64,000 nt of DNA from Elusimicrobiota bacterium (GTDB taxonomy: Bacteria > Elusimicrobiota > Elusimicrobia > UBA1565 > UBA9628): positions 100,950 through 164,949 of the forward strand of contig JAGWUP010000007.1 of NCBI GenBank assembly GCA_028868375.1, given 5' to 3'. The position numbers were made by a program, and so were the translations under genes. Under the pieces are notes generated by a model. That model saw nothing but the letters and a program-made list of their open reading frames with translations. It was not told the origin of the DNA and ran no database searches. Shown here one piece after another: positions 8,222 through 18,190 of the stretch (the first letter of the stretch is position 1; the number at the start of each line of letters is the position of its first letter).

Positions 8222-10283
8222 ATTAAAACATATAAAATTAGAAAACTTTAGATCATTTAAAGAATTATCATTAGATTTTCCTGAATATGGTTTATTTGGA
8301 ATAAAAGGGGGCTCTGGATATGGCAAGAGTACAATATTTTTAGCTATTTCTTATGCTCTAGGCTATTGTCCATATCCTTCTACTAAATTAAAATCATGGT
8401 ATTCAGATAAAAATCCTAATGTTTTATTAGAACTAGAAATAAATAATAAAAATATTACTATAGAAAGAGGAGATAAATTAAAGTTATCTATTGATGGAAA
8501 TCAAGTAAAAGGTTCCAGTAAGGTAATAAATGAAGAAATAAGCAAAATATTAACTATAGATCCAAATTTAATAGAACTCCTTACTTATAGAAAACAAAGA
8601 AGCAAGGGTTTATTCCTATCTATAGGTGATTCAGAAAAGAAAGAATTTTTATCCTCTGTTCTAGGACTAAAAGATTTTGATAAATTACAAAAAGAGTTTA
8701 AAGAAGATATAAATAAAACAGATGAAGTATTAAACAATATATCTACACAAATAAATATATATCAAGATCAAATAGATAATTTTAAATGGCCAGAAAAAGT
8801 TAGTAGATTTTTCGATTTACATGGAGCAGAAAAAGAGAAAGAATCATTACAAAAAGGTATTTTATATACTAAAAATTTAATAAATGATTTAAATAAAAAA
8901 AGAATGGAAGTAGATAAGGCAATCAGTGCTTCAATAGCTGAAATAAAACATAGAGAAAATAGAATTCTTTTTAAGATAGATGAAATTTATACAAAAAAAA
9001 TAAATTTTAAATCAAATATAATATTTCAAAATACTAAAAATTCTTTAGATAAAAGTAGAGAAAAGATAAAGAATTTAGAGTTAAGATATAAATCTGAATT
9101 ATTCAGAATGAATAAAACGGTTCATGATTTATCTAAAAAGATAGTTGATATAAATTATCTTTCAGCCAATATAAGTTCCTCAGAAATACATTTAAGAGAA
9201 GAAAGAGCAAAATTAGAAGAAGCTAAAAATACAAAAACTTGTTCAACTTGTAAACAACATTGGATTCCTCCAGAAGAATTTTATAAACATATAATAGACA
9301 GAATTTCTTCATTAGAAAATGGTATTAAGAATAATAAAATAAAAATACAAGAATCTGAAGAATCCATAGAATTAATAAAGAAATTACATCAAGATATCGA
9401 TTCTTTTAAAATACCAGAACTAGAAGTAGAGCGTGAAAGAGAAAAAGAAATAAATCAGAAATTAATTAAAGAAGAAATATTATTTAATTCCTATAAAGAA
9501 TCTGTAAATAAAAAGAAAAATCTAAGAATATTAAAACTCGAATTAGCATCCAAGAATTTAATAGATTATACTATGAAGAAATGGAATATCCAGTCTGTTG
9601 AACCATTAGAAGAAGAAACAGACAGATTGCAGAAAACTTTAGAAGAAGCACAGTTAAAATTAGAAAGATGTAATATATTAGATGAATACAACAATAGATT
9701 TTTAGATTTAAAATATAAATTATCAGGACTTAAAGAAGATAGAGAAGAAAATCTTAATTTAAAAAATGAATTAGAAGATTTTTATCATATAATAAGTAGA
9801 GAAGGATTTTTAGGATCTATATTTGATGAAGTATTAATGGAATTATCTAGTAAAACATCAGAATATTTAAAGTATATACCAAATGTTTCTAATTATTCAA
9901 TAACTTTCAATAGTATATCTGAAACTAATTCTGGTAATATAAAATCTAAGATAGTTCCTATTTTGAATATAAATGGAGCTGAGGCACCAATAGATTTAAT
10001 ATCAGGAGGACAAAGTTCTTCTGTTGAATTGATGGTAGATCTAGCTTTGTCTAAGATAATAGAAAGCAGAACAGGAAATGTTCCTGGGTGGCTAATGATA
10101 GATGAAGCATTTGAAGGATTAACAAATAAAGAAAAAGAAGTTTGTTTAGATATATTAAAAATGGCAGCTCAAGACAGATTAATATTGATTGTAGATCATA
10201 GTACAGAAGTTAAAGAATTATATGATAGAACTATAGATGTAGAATTTGATGGAAAATATTCCGAGGTTAAAAGTGGACAATAA
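8214..10283 (+). CDS. sbcC: SbcC / gp46-like SMC-type ATPase of the recombination nuclease
   Basis: 689 aa from GTG 8214. The N-terminal Walker A is GGSGYGKST near residues 32-40. Two long coiled-coil arms flank a CSTC zinc-hook at about residue 343. The C-terminal half has the ABC signature ISGGQSSS near 596 and Walker B WLMIDEAFEG near 628, followed by a DHS switch. This is the Rad50/SbcC/gp46 plan and it should form a complex with the SbcD-like product at 271-1276, although the two genes lie in divergent operons. The only CGG is out of phase. Confidence 0.88.
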   Translation: MIKLKHIKLENFRSFKELSLDFPEYGLFGIKGGSGYGKSTIFLAISYALGYCPYPSTKLKSWYSDKNPNVLLELEINNKNITIERGDKLKLSIDGNQVKGSSKVINEEISKILTIDPNLIELLTYRKQRSKGLFLSIGDSEKKEFLSSVLGLKDFDKLQKEFKEDINKTDEVLNNISTQINIYQDQIDNFKWPEKVSRFFDLHGAEKEKESLQKGILYTKNLINDLNKKRMEVDKAISASIAEIKHRENRILFKIDEIYTKKINFKSNIIFQNTKNSLDKSREKIKNLELRYKSELFRMNKTVHDLSKKIVDINYLSANISSSEIHLREERAKLEEAKNTKTCSTCKQHWIPPEEFYKHIIDRISSLENGIKNNKIKIQESEESIELIKKLHQDIDSFKIPELEVEREREKEINQKLIKEEILFNSYKESVNKKKNLRILKLELASKNLIDYTMKKWNIQSVEPLEEETDRLQKTLEEAQLKLERCNILDEYNNRFLDLKYKLSGLKEDREENLNLKNELEDFYHIISREGFLGSIFDEVLMELSSKTSEYLKYIPNVSNYSITFNSISETNSGNIKSKIVPILNINGAEAPIDLISGGQSSSVELMVDLALSKIIESRTGNVPGWLMIDEAFEGLTNKEKEVCLDILKMAAQDRLILIVDHSTEVKELYDRTIDVEFDGKYSEVKSGQ

Positions 10284-10455
10284 AGATAAACTTCAAAAGG
10301 TCAAAGAATTTATTGAAAGTAAAATTAAATATGATTCTATATCATTAGATAGAGCAAAAGATAAATTAGATGCGATAGCTGGTCATTTTTATACAGGTAG
10401 ATTAGAAGGATACAATGAAGTACTTTGTATTTTAAAAGATGAGGGATTAATATAA
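10273..10455 (+). CDS. Unidentified small protein
   Basis: 60 aa from GTG 10273, preceded by CCGAGG, overlapping the SbcC stop. Charged, helical (DKLQKVKEFIESKIKYDS). No recognised family. Its stop overlaps the next ATG by one base (TAATG), so it is coupled to its neighbours. Confidence 0.55.
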   Translation: MDNKDKLQKVKEFIESKIKYDSISLDRAKDKLDAIAGHFYTGRLEGYNEVLCILKDEGLI

Positions 10456-10739
10456 TGCCAAGACATAAAGGAATAGGGAATAAAGATAATTTTGACTCCT
10501 TATCTAAGGAGTGGATGGATGCTGTTTCGGTTGCTCCAGAAGATGAAATTAATAAAAGAATATCTGAAATAGCCAAAGCACAAGCAGAATTAGATATTTT
10601 AAAAAAGGTGGATCCAGAACTTTTAAGTGCTAAAGAGTCTTACGATAATTTAATGGAACCGTATAGAATAGATAGTAAAGAAAATAAACTGAAGATAAAG
10701 TTTGCTTATAAGGTGCTAAAGGATAGAGGCCGTGCGTAA
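10455..10739 (+). CDS. Unidentified small helical protein
   Basis: 94 aa, acidic and helical in the middle (DEINKRISEIAKAQAELDIL). It overlaps the upstream and downstream genes, so it is part of the recombination operon just before the resolvase. No domain recognised. Confidence 0.55.
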   Translation: MPRHKGIGNKDNFDSLSKEWMDAVSVAPEDEINKRISEIAKAQAELDILKKVDPELLSAKESYDNLMEPYRIDSKENKLKIKFAYKVLKDRGRA

Positions 10740-11341
10740 AAAAAGAGCACCTGAACCAGAATATACTATTTTATCGTTAGATATTTCAACTAAAACTGGA
10801 TGGGCTCTGATGAGTGAATCTGGTAAATTATTGGAGTATGGAAAAATAGAAATATCTGATTATAAGGATTTTCCTTATCCATATAGACATGTTGCAATAG
10901 CAAAAGATCTTTCTTCTGGAGTAGAAGAAATTTGTACAAGATTTGAGCCTAATAAAGTTATTATAGAAGAACTTAATCGGTGGAAAACAAAGATTTACCC
11001 AAAAGCTTTTGAGTTTTCTTCATATTAAAATATATGAAGTTTTAATTAAATTAAAGATTGATTTTTATTTAGTTTCATCATCTGATTGGAGAAAAACTTT
11101 AGAATTAAGATTAAGTAAAGATGATAAGAAGAATAATAAAAAAGTAAATGAAGCTAAAAGATCAAACAAATCTAAAAAGGAATTAGGACTTAAAGGTAAA
11201 ATAACATGGAAACATTTATCTGTTAGAATGGTTAATGAACTATTTGGATTAAATTTAAGACAAAAAGAGAACGATCAATCGGATGCAATTTTACTTGGCT
11301 TAGCTTATATTAAAGGTGCAAAGATTTGTGAGGGAAAATAA
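10732..11341 (+). CDS. RuvC-like Holliday-junction resolvase, one +1 site
   Basis: About 202 aa from GTG 10732 with a +1 shift at CGG 10978-10980. Frame zero carries ILSLDISTKTGWAL (first catalytic Asp of the RNase H fold) and VIIEELN (Glu). Without the shift it ends after 16 further codons. Skipping C gives NGGKQRFTQKLLSFLHIKIY, the helix expected after the EELN motif, and continues to NDQSDAILLGLAY with the C-terminal catalytic Asp. All acidic catalytic residues are present only in the shifted product. It would cut branched DNA before packaging. Position next to the SbcC-like gene fits recombination. Confidence 0.8.
10978..10980 (+). other. CGG +1 site 5 (resolvase)
   Basis: AAT-C-GGT. Links the catalytic Glu to the rest of the RuvC-like fold. 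Confidence 0.8.
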
Positions 11342-14158
11342 ATGGGTGAATGGTCTAATTTAGCAAAAATTATATACAAAAGAACCTATGCAAGGAAAGA
11401 TAACGGGAGTTTAGAAAACTGGAAAGATACTGTTGATAGAGTAATATCTGGTAATATAAAAAATCATAATGTATCTGAAAAAGAAATTAAGAGATTAGAA
11501 TATTTTTTAAAAAATAGAAAGGCAGGACCTGCTGGAAGAGGATGGTGGTTTTCAGGTGCTCCGGCACATTCCAGATTAGGAGGATCTGCATTAAATAATT
11601 GCTGGTTTTTAACTTCTGATAATTGGGAAAATTTAGTAATAGGCCAAGATTTATTAATGTTAGGTGGTGGCGTAGGACTTTCCGTTGAGCATAGATATAC
11701 GTCTAAACTTCCTAAAGTAAAAAAAGATGTAAATATTGTACATAAAGCAACTAAAGATGCTGATTTTATAGTTCCAGATTCTAGAGAAGGATGGTGTAAA
11801 CTTACTTCTATGATTTTAGAATCTTTTTTGGAAACTGGAAAATCATTTTCGTATTCTACTGTTTGCATTAGAGGCTATGGAGAGCCAATATCTGGTTTTG
11901 GGGGGACAAGTTCAGGCCCAATCCCATTAGTACAATTTGCAGAAAAAGCTTGTAAGATTCTTTCGTCTAGGGCAGGTAAAAATCTGGAACCATTGAATGT
12001 GGCAGATATTTTTTGTGCCATAGGTGAAATGGTAGTAATGGGAAATGTAAGAAGGTCTGCCATTATTATAATAGGAGATCCTTTTGATAAGGATTATTTA
12101 AAAGCAAAAAGATGGGATCTTGGTACACTGCCTACACAAAGAGCAATGGCAAATTATTCGGTTATTTGTAATGATGTAGAAGATTTACATCCTTTATTTT
12201 GGAAAACTTATGAATTAGGAGAGGCATTTGGGATTGTGAATTTATCTAATATTCAAAAATATGGTAGAATGGGGGAATTAAAAAAGGATACTGCTCGTGG
12301 TACGAATCCTTGTCAGCCTTCATATGCTACAGTATTAACAAAAAATGGAATTTCTACAATAGGTAATATAAATATAGGAGATTTTATATGGTCCGGTTGT
12401 GAATGGACTAAAGTTATAAAAAAATGGAGTACAGGTATAAAACCTGTTTTAAAATATAATACTACAAGAGGTTCATTCATAGGAACAGAAAATCATAGAA
12501 TATTGCAAAATGGGGAAAAAATAGAAGTCAAGGATGCTACAAATATAGATTCTGTATCAGGCCCAGATGTTGAAACTTGTAAAATAAATATTTTTGATGT
12601 AATGGACGGCTTAGTTATTGGAGATGGAAGTGTACATAAAGCAAGTAATAATTTGGTTGTTTTATATATAGGAGAAAAAGATAAGGATTATTTTGATAGT
12701 GAAATAAAAGATTTAATATTAAAAAAAAGACTTGGTATAAGTAAAAATGTTTTTGAAGTAAAAACATCTATAAATTATTTAGAATTGCCAAAAACATTTT
12801 TAAGAGAAGTTCCAGATAGATTTTTTTATGGATCTACAGACAAAAAAATCTCTTTTTTGAGAGGATTGTTTTCTGCGAATGGGACAGTTGTTGATAATAG
12901 AATTTCTATTAAACAAAGTAGTAAAATACTAATAGAACAAGTTTATCAGATGTTGTCTTCTATTGGAATAAATTCCTATATAACTATTAATAAACCAAAA
13001 AGTGTAGAATTTTCAAATGGACCATATGAATGCAAACAAAGTTATGATTTAAATATAACTTCAGACAGAGAAAAATTTGTAAATCTTATAGGTTTTATTC
13101 AAAAATATAAAAACGATAAAATAAAAATAACTAAAATAAATCCTAAAATTATATCTTCTGATATAAAAGAGGTAGAATATTTAGAAGATACTGAAGTTTT
13201 TGATATAACAGTTGATTGTAATGAGCATACGTATTGGACCGGAGGTTGTTTAGTTAGTAATTGTGGCGAAGCTACTCTAGAAAGTAAAGAAGCTTGTAAT
13301 CTTCAAGAAATAGCTTTACCAAATTTAAATAATTTAGATGAATTTGTAGAAGCAGGTATTTTAATGCATAGATGGGGAAAAAGAGTTGCTTGTGAAAACT
13401 ATCATCATTTAGAGTGTGACGAAGTTATAAAAAGAAATAGGAGAATTGGTACTGGTATAACTGGTTGTTTACAGAGTCCATTGTTTAATCCAAAAGATTT
13501 AGATATTGTTTATCAAGCTATACAAAAAGAAAATATTTCTTATTCTAAAGAATTAAGTATACCTCAAAGTATAAGAACGACAGTAGTTAAGCCTTCTGGG
13601 ACTATTTCTAAATTATTAGACATGAGAGGATACGAAGGAATACATCCTGCATATTCTAGATATTTTATACAAAGAGTCAGATTTGCATCTAATGATCCTT
13701 TGATTCCTTTATTAAAGGAGGCTGGTCATAAAATTGAACCTGTGATTAAATTTGATAATACAATAGATCATACTACCGTTGTGGTTGATTTTTATGAAAA
13801 TGTACCAAGAGAATTTCCTGTAGCCGATGAAAACTGGGATACATGGAAACAGTTAGAAGTAGTAAAAATGGTTCAAAAATATTGGTCTGATCAATCTGTT
13901 TCTGTGACAGTTTATTATAGAAGAGAAGAACTTGCTAAACTTAAAGAATGGCTAAAAGATAACTTACAATATATTAAAACTATTTCTTTTTTGTGCTATA
14001 ATGATCATGGTTTTAAACAGGCTCCGAAAGAGAAAATTACAAAAGAACAATTTGATGTTTTGTCTGGTAATGTGAAATCAATAGATGTTAATAAAATTGG
14101 AGATCATAATTTATTAGATAATTTAGAGTGTGAAGGAGGAGCTTGTCCAATTAAATAA
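11342..14158 (+). CDS. nrdJ: Class II (B12-dependent) ribonucleotide reductase with intein
   Basis: 938 aa including a 317-aa intein at residues 324-640. The extein has LNNCWF (radical/redox Cys), GGGVGLSVE, NPC joined to GEATLESKEACNLQEI (the conserved NPCGE loop) and a C-terminal CEGGAC redox pair. This layout is that of the monomeric adenosylcobalamin-dependent triphosphate reductase (RtpR/NrdJ). The extein of about 621 aa is somewhat short for the family. It supplies deoxynucleotides for phage DNA synthesis. It is followed within five bases by the dUTPase, a nucleotide-metabolism pair. Six CGG triplets, none in phase. Confidence 0.88.
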   Translation: MGEWSNLAKIIYKRTYARKDNGSLENWKDTVDRVISGNIKNHNVSEKEIKRLEYFLKNRKAGPAGRGWWFSGAPAHSRLGGSALNNCWFLTSDNWENLVIGQDLLMLGGGVGLSVEHRYTSKLPKVKKDVNIVHKATKDADFIVPDSREGWCKLTSMILESFLETGKSFSYSTVCIRGYGEPISGFGGTSSGPIPLVQFAEKACKILSSRAGKNLEPLNVADIFCAIGEMVVMGNVRRSAIIIIGDPFDKDYLKAKRWDLGTLPTQRAMANYSVICNDVEDLHPLFWKTYELGEAFGIVNLSNIQKYGRMGELKKDTARGTNPCQPSYATVLTKNGISTIGNINIGDFIWSGCEWTKVIKKWSTGIKPVLKYNTTRGSFIGTENHRILQNGEKIEVKDATNIDSVSGPDVETCKINIFDVMDGLVIGDGSVHKASNNLVVLYIGEKDKDYFDSEIKDLILKKRLGISKNVFEVKTSINYLELPKTFLREVPDRFFYGSTDKKISFLRGLFSANGTVVDNRISIKQSSKILIEQVYQMLSSIGINSYITINKPKSVEFSNGPYECKQSYDLNITSDREKFVNLIGFIQKYKNDKIKITKINPKIISSDIKEVEYLEDTEVFDITVDCNEHTYWTGGCLVSNCGEATLESKEACNLQEIALPNLNNLDEFVEAGILMHRWGKRVACENYHHLECDEVIKRNRRIGTGITGCLQSPLFNPKDLDIVYQAIQKENISYSKELSIPQSIRTTVVKPSGTISKLLDMRGYEGIHPAYSRYFIQRVRFASNDPLIPLLKEAGHKIEPVIKFDNTIDHTTVVVDFYENVPREFPVADENWDTWKQLEVVKMVQKYWSDQSVSVTVYYRREELAKLKEWLKDNLQYIKTISFLCYNDHGFKQAPKEKITKEQFDVLSGNVKSIDVNKIGDHNLLDNLECEGGACPIK
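12311..13261 (+). other. Intein with LAGLIDADG homing-endonuclease domain
   Basis: The intein starts at the Cys of NPC (CQPSYATVLTKNGI) and ends TYWTGGCLVSN before a Cys, so both splice junctions (Cys1; terminal Asn, +1 Cys) are intact. The penultimate residue is Ser rather than the usual His. VMDGLVIGDGS and FLRGLFSANGTV look like the two DOD/LAGLIDADG motifs. The insertion is in the conserved NPCGE active-site loop, a known intein hot spot in reductases. Confidence 0.85.
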
Positions 14159-14163
14159 ATATT

Positions 14164-14619
14164 ATGGATCTTAAAATTAAGAAATTATATGAAGATGCTA
14201 AAATTCCATCTTATGGATCAGAAGAAGCCGCTGGCTTAGATTTATATACATATTTAGATGAAAGATTAAGGGAATGTGGAATATGGTTACAAACAGAAAG
14301 TGTTTATCATAATAAATCTGTATATGTTATAAATACTGGACTATCGTTAGAACTTCCCAAAGGTACTGTTGGTATCATTAGGCCCCGTTCTTCTGCTTTT
14401 AGAAAAGGTTTAATGATATCTGGTGTTCTGGATAGTGATTTTCGAGGTCAAGTAATGGTTCAGGTATGGAATATATCAAATCAAGATATATCGTTGCATC
14501 ATGGCGACAGAATAGCTCAATTAATAGTAATGCCATATATTAAAGTAAATATAGAAGAAGTATTAGAATTAAGTAATACTATTCGTGGAGAGAATGGTTT
14601 TGGAAGTACTGGACAATAG
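14164..14619 (+). CDS. dut: dUTPase (trimeric type)
   Basis: 151 aa with all five dUTPase motifs in order: AAGLDLY (1), RPRSS (2), GVLDSDFRGQV (3, catalytic Asp), GDRIAQLIV (4) and RGENGFGSTG (5, P-loop-like arm). It hydrolyses dUTP to dUMP and keeps uracil out of phage DNA. Just after NrdJ. Its TAG stop is the first part of a TAGGATCTTA element that precedes the next gene. It uses an in-frame CGA codon normally, so other CGN arginine codons are read as sense. Confidence 0.93.
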   Translation: MDLKIKKLYEDAKIPSYGSEEAAGLDLYTYLDERLRECGIWLQTESVYHNKSVYVINTGLSLELPKGTVGIIRPRSSAFRKGLMISGVLDSDFRGQVMVQVWNISNQDISLHHGDRIAQLIVMPYIKVNIEEVLELSNTIRGENGFGSTGQ

Positions 14620-14626
14620 GATCTTA
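14617..14626 (+). promoter_or_regulatory. GGATCTTA element upstream of gene 14659
   Basis: TAGGATCTTA, 33 bases before the next start codon, followed by GTAATATATA. The same word occurs 22-30 bases upstream of starts at 39099 and, on the minus strand, 5322, and a near-identical AAGATCTTAA lies upstream of 5516. Probably a phage promoter or processing element. Confidence 0.4.
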
Positions 14627-14658
14627 GAAATAAAGTAATATATAGAAACGGATTATTT

Positions 14659-15528
14659 ATGAGTCTAGAAACTGACCAATTGCAACAACAAGAACAAGAA
14701 ATACTTAGAAAAGTATTTGCTAGTGTATTAAATCCAGGTTCTGTTCCTGTTGCCGAAAATGTGCCTGCTGTGGTAGTAAGTACGTCTGAACCTCAACCAG
14801 AAATTCAGACTGTTATGCAAGGCGTTGAACAAAGATTAGAGCAAGCAAATTGCTATAAGCTTTTATTGAATGATTCATTGTTTGCTGGCGAATTATCTCC
14901 GATAGCAGCACAAGTTCAAGAAGAAATTAGACAATTTATTACCGATAGACTTGAAACATTATTAGGTATAAAAGCAGAAAAAACTCAATCTGTGTTTAGT
15001 GATGAAGAAATTACTGCGCTTAAAACTGTAGCCAACACCCTTTTGTCTAAACCTAAATTATTAGGTTCGACTACGCCTAAGCTGCCGCCTACTTTAAATA
15101 AACAAGTACCTGTAAAGAAACCTGAATTAAGATTGAAGAAAACCGTATTTTCTGAAGCCCCAAAAGTTAAATTTGTAGAAACTGTAGAAGAAGAATCTCA
15201 ATATCAGGAACCAGAAAGTATGCAGCCTGTAGTTCAGGCTCCTGTCAAAGCTCCGGTTCAAGTTAAGAGAAAAGGTGGAAGACCTAAGAAAGTAATTACT
15301 AGTCCAGTAGCGATTACTAGACCAGATGGTACTGTAGTTCATCCAGAAATAAATATGGAAGGCCAAGTTAAGCCTGGTCCTGCTGCTGCTAAACCTGCTC
15401 CAATGCCTTCGATGGCCGCGCAGAATATGATGATGGCGGCCCAAGCAGGAGAAATGGCAAATAGTGTTGCTTCAAATCCATTTATGGCCTCTGCTATAGG
15501 TCAAAGTATTGTAAAGGCTAGTAAGTAA
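14659..15528 (+). CDS. Unidentified Pro/Ala/Gln-rich protein with AT-hook-like motif
   Basis: 289 aa. The N-terminal half is acidic and helical. The middle is a Pro/Val/Lys-rich linker with KRKGGRPKK near residue 205, which resembles an AT-hook. The C-terminus is Ala/Met-rich (MAAQNMMMAAQAGEMA). It begins a new block of genes after the reductase/dUTPase pair and has its own upstream element at 14617. A DNA-associated or scaffolding role is possible but not shown. Confidence 0.6.
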   Translation: MSLETDQLQQQEQEILRKVFASVLNPGSVPVAENVPAVVVSTSEPQPEIQTVMQGVEQRLEQANCYKLLLNDSLFAGELSPIAAQVQEEIRQFITDRLETLLGIKAEKTQSVFSDEEITALKTVANTLLSKPKLLGSTTPKLPPTLNKQVPVKKPELRLKKTVFSEAPKVKFVETVEEESQYQEPESMQPVVQAPVKAPVQVKRKGGRPKKVITSPVAITRPDGTVVHPEINMEGQVKPGPAAAKPAPMPSMAAQNMMMAAQAGEMANSVASNPFMASAIGQSIVKASK

Positions 15529-15530
15529 AT

Positions 15531-15986
15531 ATGAAATTATTTTTAAGAATTAAATATATATTTTTAGTATTTATTTTTACTTTTAAAGTTCTATGTAAAG
15601 ATGTATATAAATCTTTAATTAGATTTTTAAATATAAGTTATTATACAAATATAGTAAGAGGATGCAATAATTTTATACAGTTTCGTCCATTTACAAAGTA
15701 TAAGGATCCTTCAAAAGTTAGAGAATTAGCTAATCAAATAATTGATGAAGGTAATTATATATTATCGAACAAAGATATACTAGAACCTAATTTAATTTCA
15801 GCGTCTGCACAAATTAGACCTATTGATAGATCTCAAATGGCCCCTTTCCCTACTGTGGCTAATGCTAAAACTATAAAAGAAAATAGAGAAATGTTATTAA
15901 AATTTATGGATAAAGTTACAGAAGAGTCTATAACTGAAGAGAATGTTATAGGTAAAGTTATATTACATAAATTGAAAGGAAAATAA
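15531..15986 (+). CDS. Unidentified protein with N-terminal membrane segment
   Basis: 151 aa. Residues 1-22 (MKLFLRIKYIFLVFIFTFKV) form a hydrophobic, positively charged N-terminus that could be a signal anchor. The rest is soluble and charged. Two bases after the previous stop. No family recognised. Confidence 0.55.
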   Translation: MKLFLRIKYIFLVFIFTFKVLCKDVYKSLIRFLNISYYTNIVRGCNNFIQFRPFTKYKDPSKVRELANQIIDEGNYILSNKDILEPNLISASAQIRPIDRSQMAPFPTVANAKTIKENREMLLKFMDKVTEESITEENVIGKVILHKLKGK

Positions 15987-15988
15987 AT

Positions 15989-16534
15989 ATGTCAGACAAT
16001 GTTCAAGCAAGTGAAGTTAAGGTTCCTAGAGCAGTAGAAAGAATTGAAATGCTAGAAAAAACTCTTGGAATGATGAGAGAAGGTTTTAAGTTTGTAGACA
16101 ATGAATTTCAAATGTTAAGTCAAAAAGTGTCTACATTTGAAGAATTTATAAATGCTATCCTAGATGTAAATGGGAAAGAATTTATGGACAAAGTAACCGC
16201 CTCTATGTTAAAAAATAGAGAAAATGAACGTCAAAAGAGAATTCAAGAGACTAAAGATGGTCTGGCTAAATTGGTTGAAGAAAAAGTTCTAGAATCAGTA
16301 GAATCAATTGATGATGGTACCATGATGGTTGTGTGTGAATACAATAAAGAAGGAAAGATTAAAGGGATTGGCTATAATAGCGTACAATTTGATTCATTAA
16401 AGCCAGAGTTTAAGGATAAACTTAGGGGCAAAAAAAGATCAGATAAAGTTGATTTAGTGGATGGTGATAATTGTGAAATATTAGAAGTATATAAGACTCT
16501 AAAGAAAGAAGCAGAAGCAGAACCAAATAATTAA
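15989..16534 (+). CDS. Unidentified coiled-coil protein
   Basis: 181 aa with a helical, heptad-like N-terminal half (AVERIEMLEKTLGMMREGFK) and an acidic C-terminus. Packed between two genes with 2-4 base gaps. No catalytic motif or known family. Confidence 0.6.
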   Translation: MSDNVQASEVKVPRAVERIEMLEKTLGMMREGFKFVDNEFQMLSQKVSTFEEFINAILDVNGKEFMDKVTASMLKNRENERQKRIQETKDGLAKLVEEKVLESVESIDDGTMMVVCEYNKEGKIKGIGYNSVQFDSLKPEFKDKLRGKKRSDKVDLVDGDNCEILEVYKTLKKEAEAEPNN

Positions 16535-16538
16535 ATAT

Positions 16539-17792
16539 ATGGATAAAAAACAATTAGAAAAAATATTAGTCCAATCCATAGAAGATGTAAGTAAAGCTAT
16601 TGGTAAAAATCCATTAGATTTGTCTTATAATGAATGGAAGGGAATGGTTGATGGTAGTTTATTAGAGAAACATTCTTTATTAGGAGTTAGATTCTCTAGA
16701 TTAAAAGAAGCTAATTTTAAAGTTAAATTAGATAATATAGATACTTTTTCTCTAGATATAGATTCCAGGGCTTTATCTAATCGTAAGTTTAATAAGTCGG
16801 CTATAAAAGAATCTTATTTTTTTGAAAAGCTAGAAGAGATAGGAAAATTAGTATTTAAAGATAAGATAGTAGCTCCTAAATATAGTGGATTTAAAGATAA
16901 GTCTCCAATCGAAAGATCACACAATGTATTTTTAAGCGATCTACATTTTGGGTCAGACTTAGATGGTCGCGAATGTCCGCATCCATATGGCATAATCGAA
17001 GAAGCCCGTTCATTAGCTATAGTTACTTTGGAAACAGCGGAGTTCAAAGAACAATATAGAGAAAATACTATTTTAAATTTAACATTTGGGGGAGATATAA
17101 TTCAAGGACATTTACGTCAAGATGAAAGAGACGGTGCGCCTATAACTGAACAAATTTGTAGATCTATATATTTATTGTCGCAGTGTGTATCTTTTCTTTC
17201 TTCTAGATTTAGAAAAATAAATGTAAGATGCGTAGGAGGAAACCATGACAGAACTCCAAGACATACCGATAGGGCTACTTTACAAAAATGGGATAATTAT
17301 AGTACTGTAATTAGTTTCGGAGTTAAAATGGCATGTCAGTCATTAACTAATGTTAATTTTGAAATTCCTTTAAGACCCTATATCACATATGATTCATTTG
17401 ATAAGAAATTTTTTATGACGCATGGAGATACTGTCTTTTCGGTGGGTTATCCAGGGAACAATATAAATACTAAAAATTTGGAGCAACAAGTAAATAGAAT
17501 CAATGCTTCGCTGAAAGATACAGAAGAATATTCTTTATTTGTTGTCGGGCATGTCCATTTCCCTTCACTTTTGCATTTACCAAATAGCTGTATAGTAATT
17601 ACCAACGGATGTCTACTTCCTCCAGATCCTTATAGTGTTAGCCTAGGTGGCCTAGAGAATGTTAGAGGCCAATTTATATGGGAGTCTGTAAAAGGACATG
17701 CAGTAGGTGATTCTAGATTTATTAGAGTAGATCAAAATATGACAAAAGACAAGTCATTAGATAAAATAATAATGCCATTTAATGGATTTTAA
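16539..17792 (+). CDS. Second metallophosphoesterase
   Basis: 417 aa. The calcineurin-like motifs are in order: VFLSDLHFGSDL (DxH), LTFGGDIIQG (GD), CVGGNHDRTP (GNHD), FMTHGD and VVGHVHFP (GHxH), all after a 120-residue N-terminal extension. It differs from the SbcD-like protein and is not linked to an SbcC-like gene, so its substrate (DNA, nucleotide or phosphoprotein) is open. It lies in a block leading to the DNA polymerase. Its stop overlaps the next ATG by one base. No in-frame CGG. Confidence 0.75.
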   Translation: MDKKQLEKILVQSIEDVSKAIGKNPLDLSYNEWKGMVDGSLLEKHSLLGVRFSRLKEANFKVKLDNIDTFSLDIDSRALSNRKFNKSAIKESYFFEKLEEIGKLVFKDKIVAPKYSGFKDKSPIERSHNVFLSDLHFGSDLDGRECPHPYGIIEEARSLAIVTLETAEFKEQYRENTILNLTFGGDIIQGHLRQDERDGAPITEQICRSIYLLSQCVSFLSSRFRKINVRCVGGNHDRTPRHTDRATLQKWDNYSTVISFGVKMACQSLTNVNFEIPLRPYITYDSFDKKFFMTHGDTVFSVGYPGNNINTKNLEQQVNRINASLKDTEEYSLFVVGHVHFPSLLHLPNSCIVITNGCLLPPDPYSVSLGGLENVRGQFIWESVKGHAVGDSRFIRVDQNMTKDKSLDKIIMPFNGF

Positions 17793-18190
17793 TGCCTAAT
17801 AACAGATCTAAAGAAGGGGACATATTTAAATACATACAAGATCTAGAGATAAACAAGAATGATGTAGAAGTCGATCTTGCCCTTAAGACTAATGCTATAG
17901 AAGAATCTCTTAGAAAAATCTCTAACTTAGAGAAAGACTTAAGTTTTTTAAGAAAATCCAAAGAAAACACTAAAGATATTCAAGTAATTTTAATAAGTGA
18001 GTATAAGAGAACTATTTATTTATTAAAAGTAATTCAAGAAACTATAACAAAAGAGAAAGAATTAGTAATTTTAAATAAAAAAAAGATAAAAGATTTAAAA
18101 TTTGCTCTTAAAATGATAGATAAAGAAATAGAATTATTAAATAAAGATTTAACAAGAGTTGGAAAAATAGTTCCTTTTAAAGATAAATAA
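17792..18190 (+). CDS. Unidentified coiled-coil protein
   Basis: 132 aa, almost entirely Lys/Glu/Leu/Ile-rich heptads (for example EESLRKISNLEKDLSFLRKS), predicted long coiled coil. It lies between the phosphoesterase and a 68-aa protein with no spacing. No function assigned. Confidence 0.6.
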   Translation: MPNNRSKEGDIFKYIQDLEINKNDVEVDLALKTNAIEESLRKISNLEKDLSFLRKSKENTKDIQVILISEYKRTIYLLKVIQETITKEKELVILNKKKIKDLKFALKMIDKEIELLNKDLTRVGKIVPFKDK

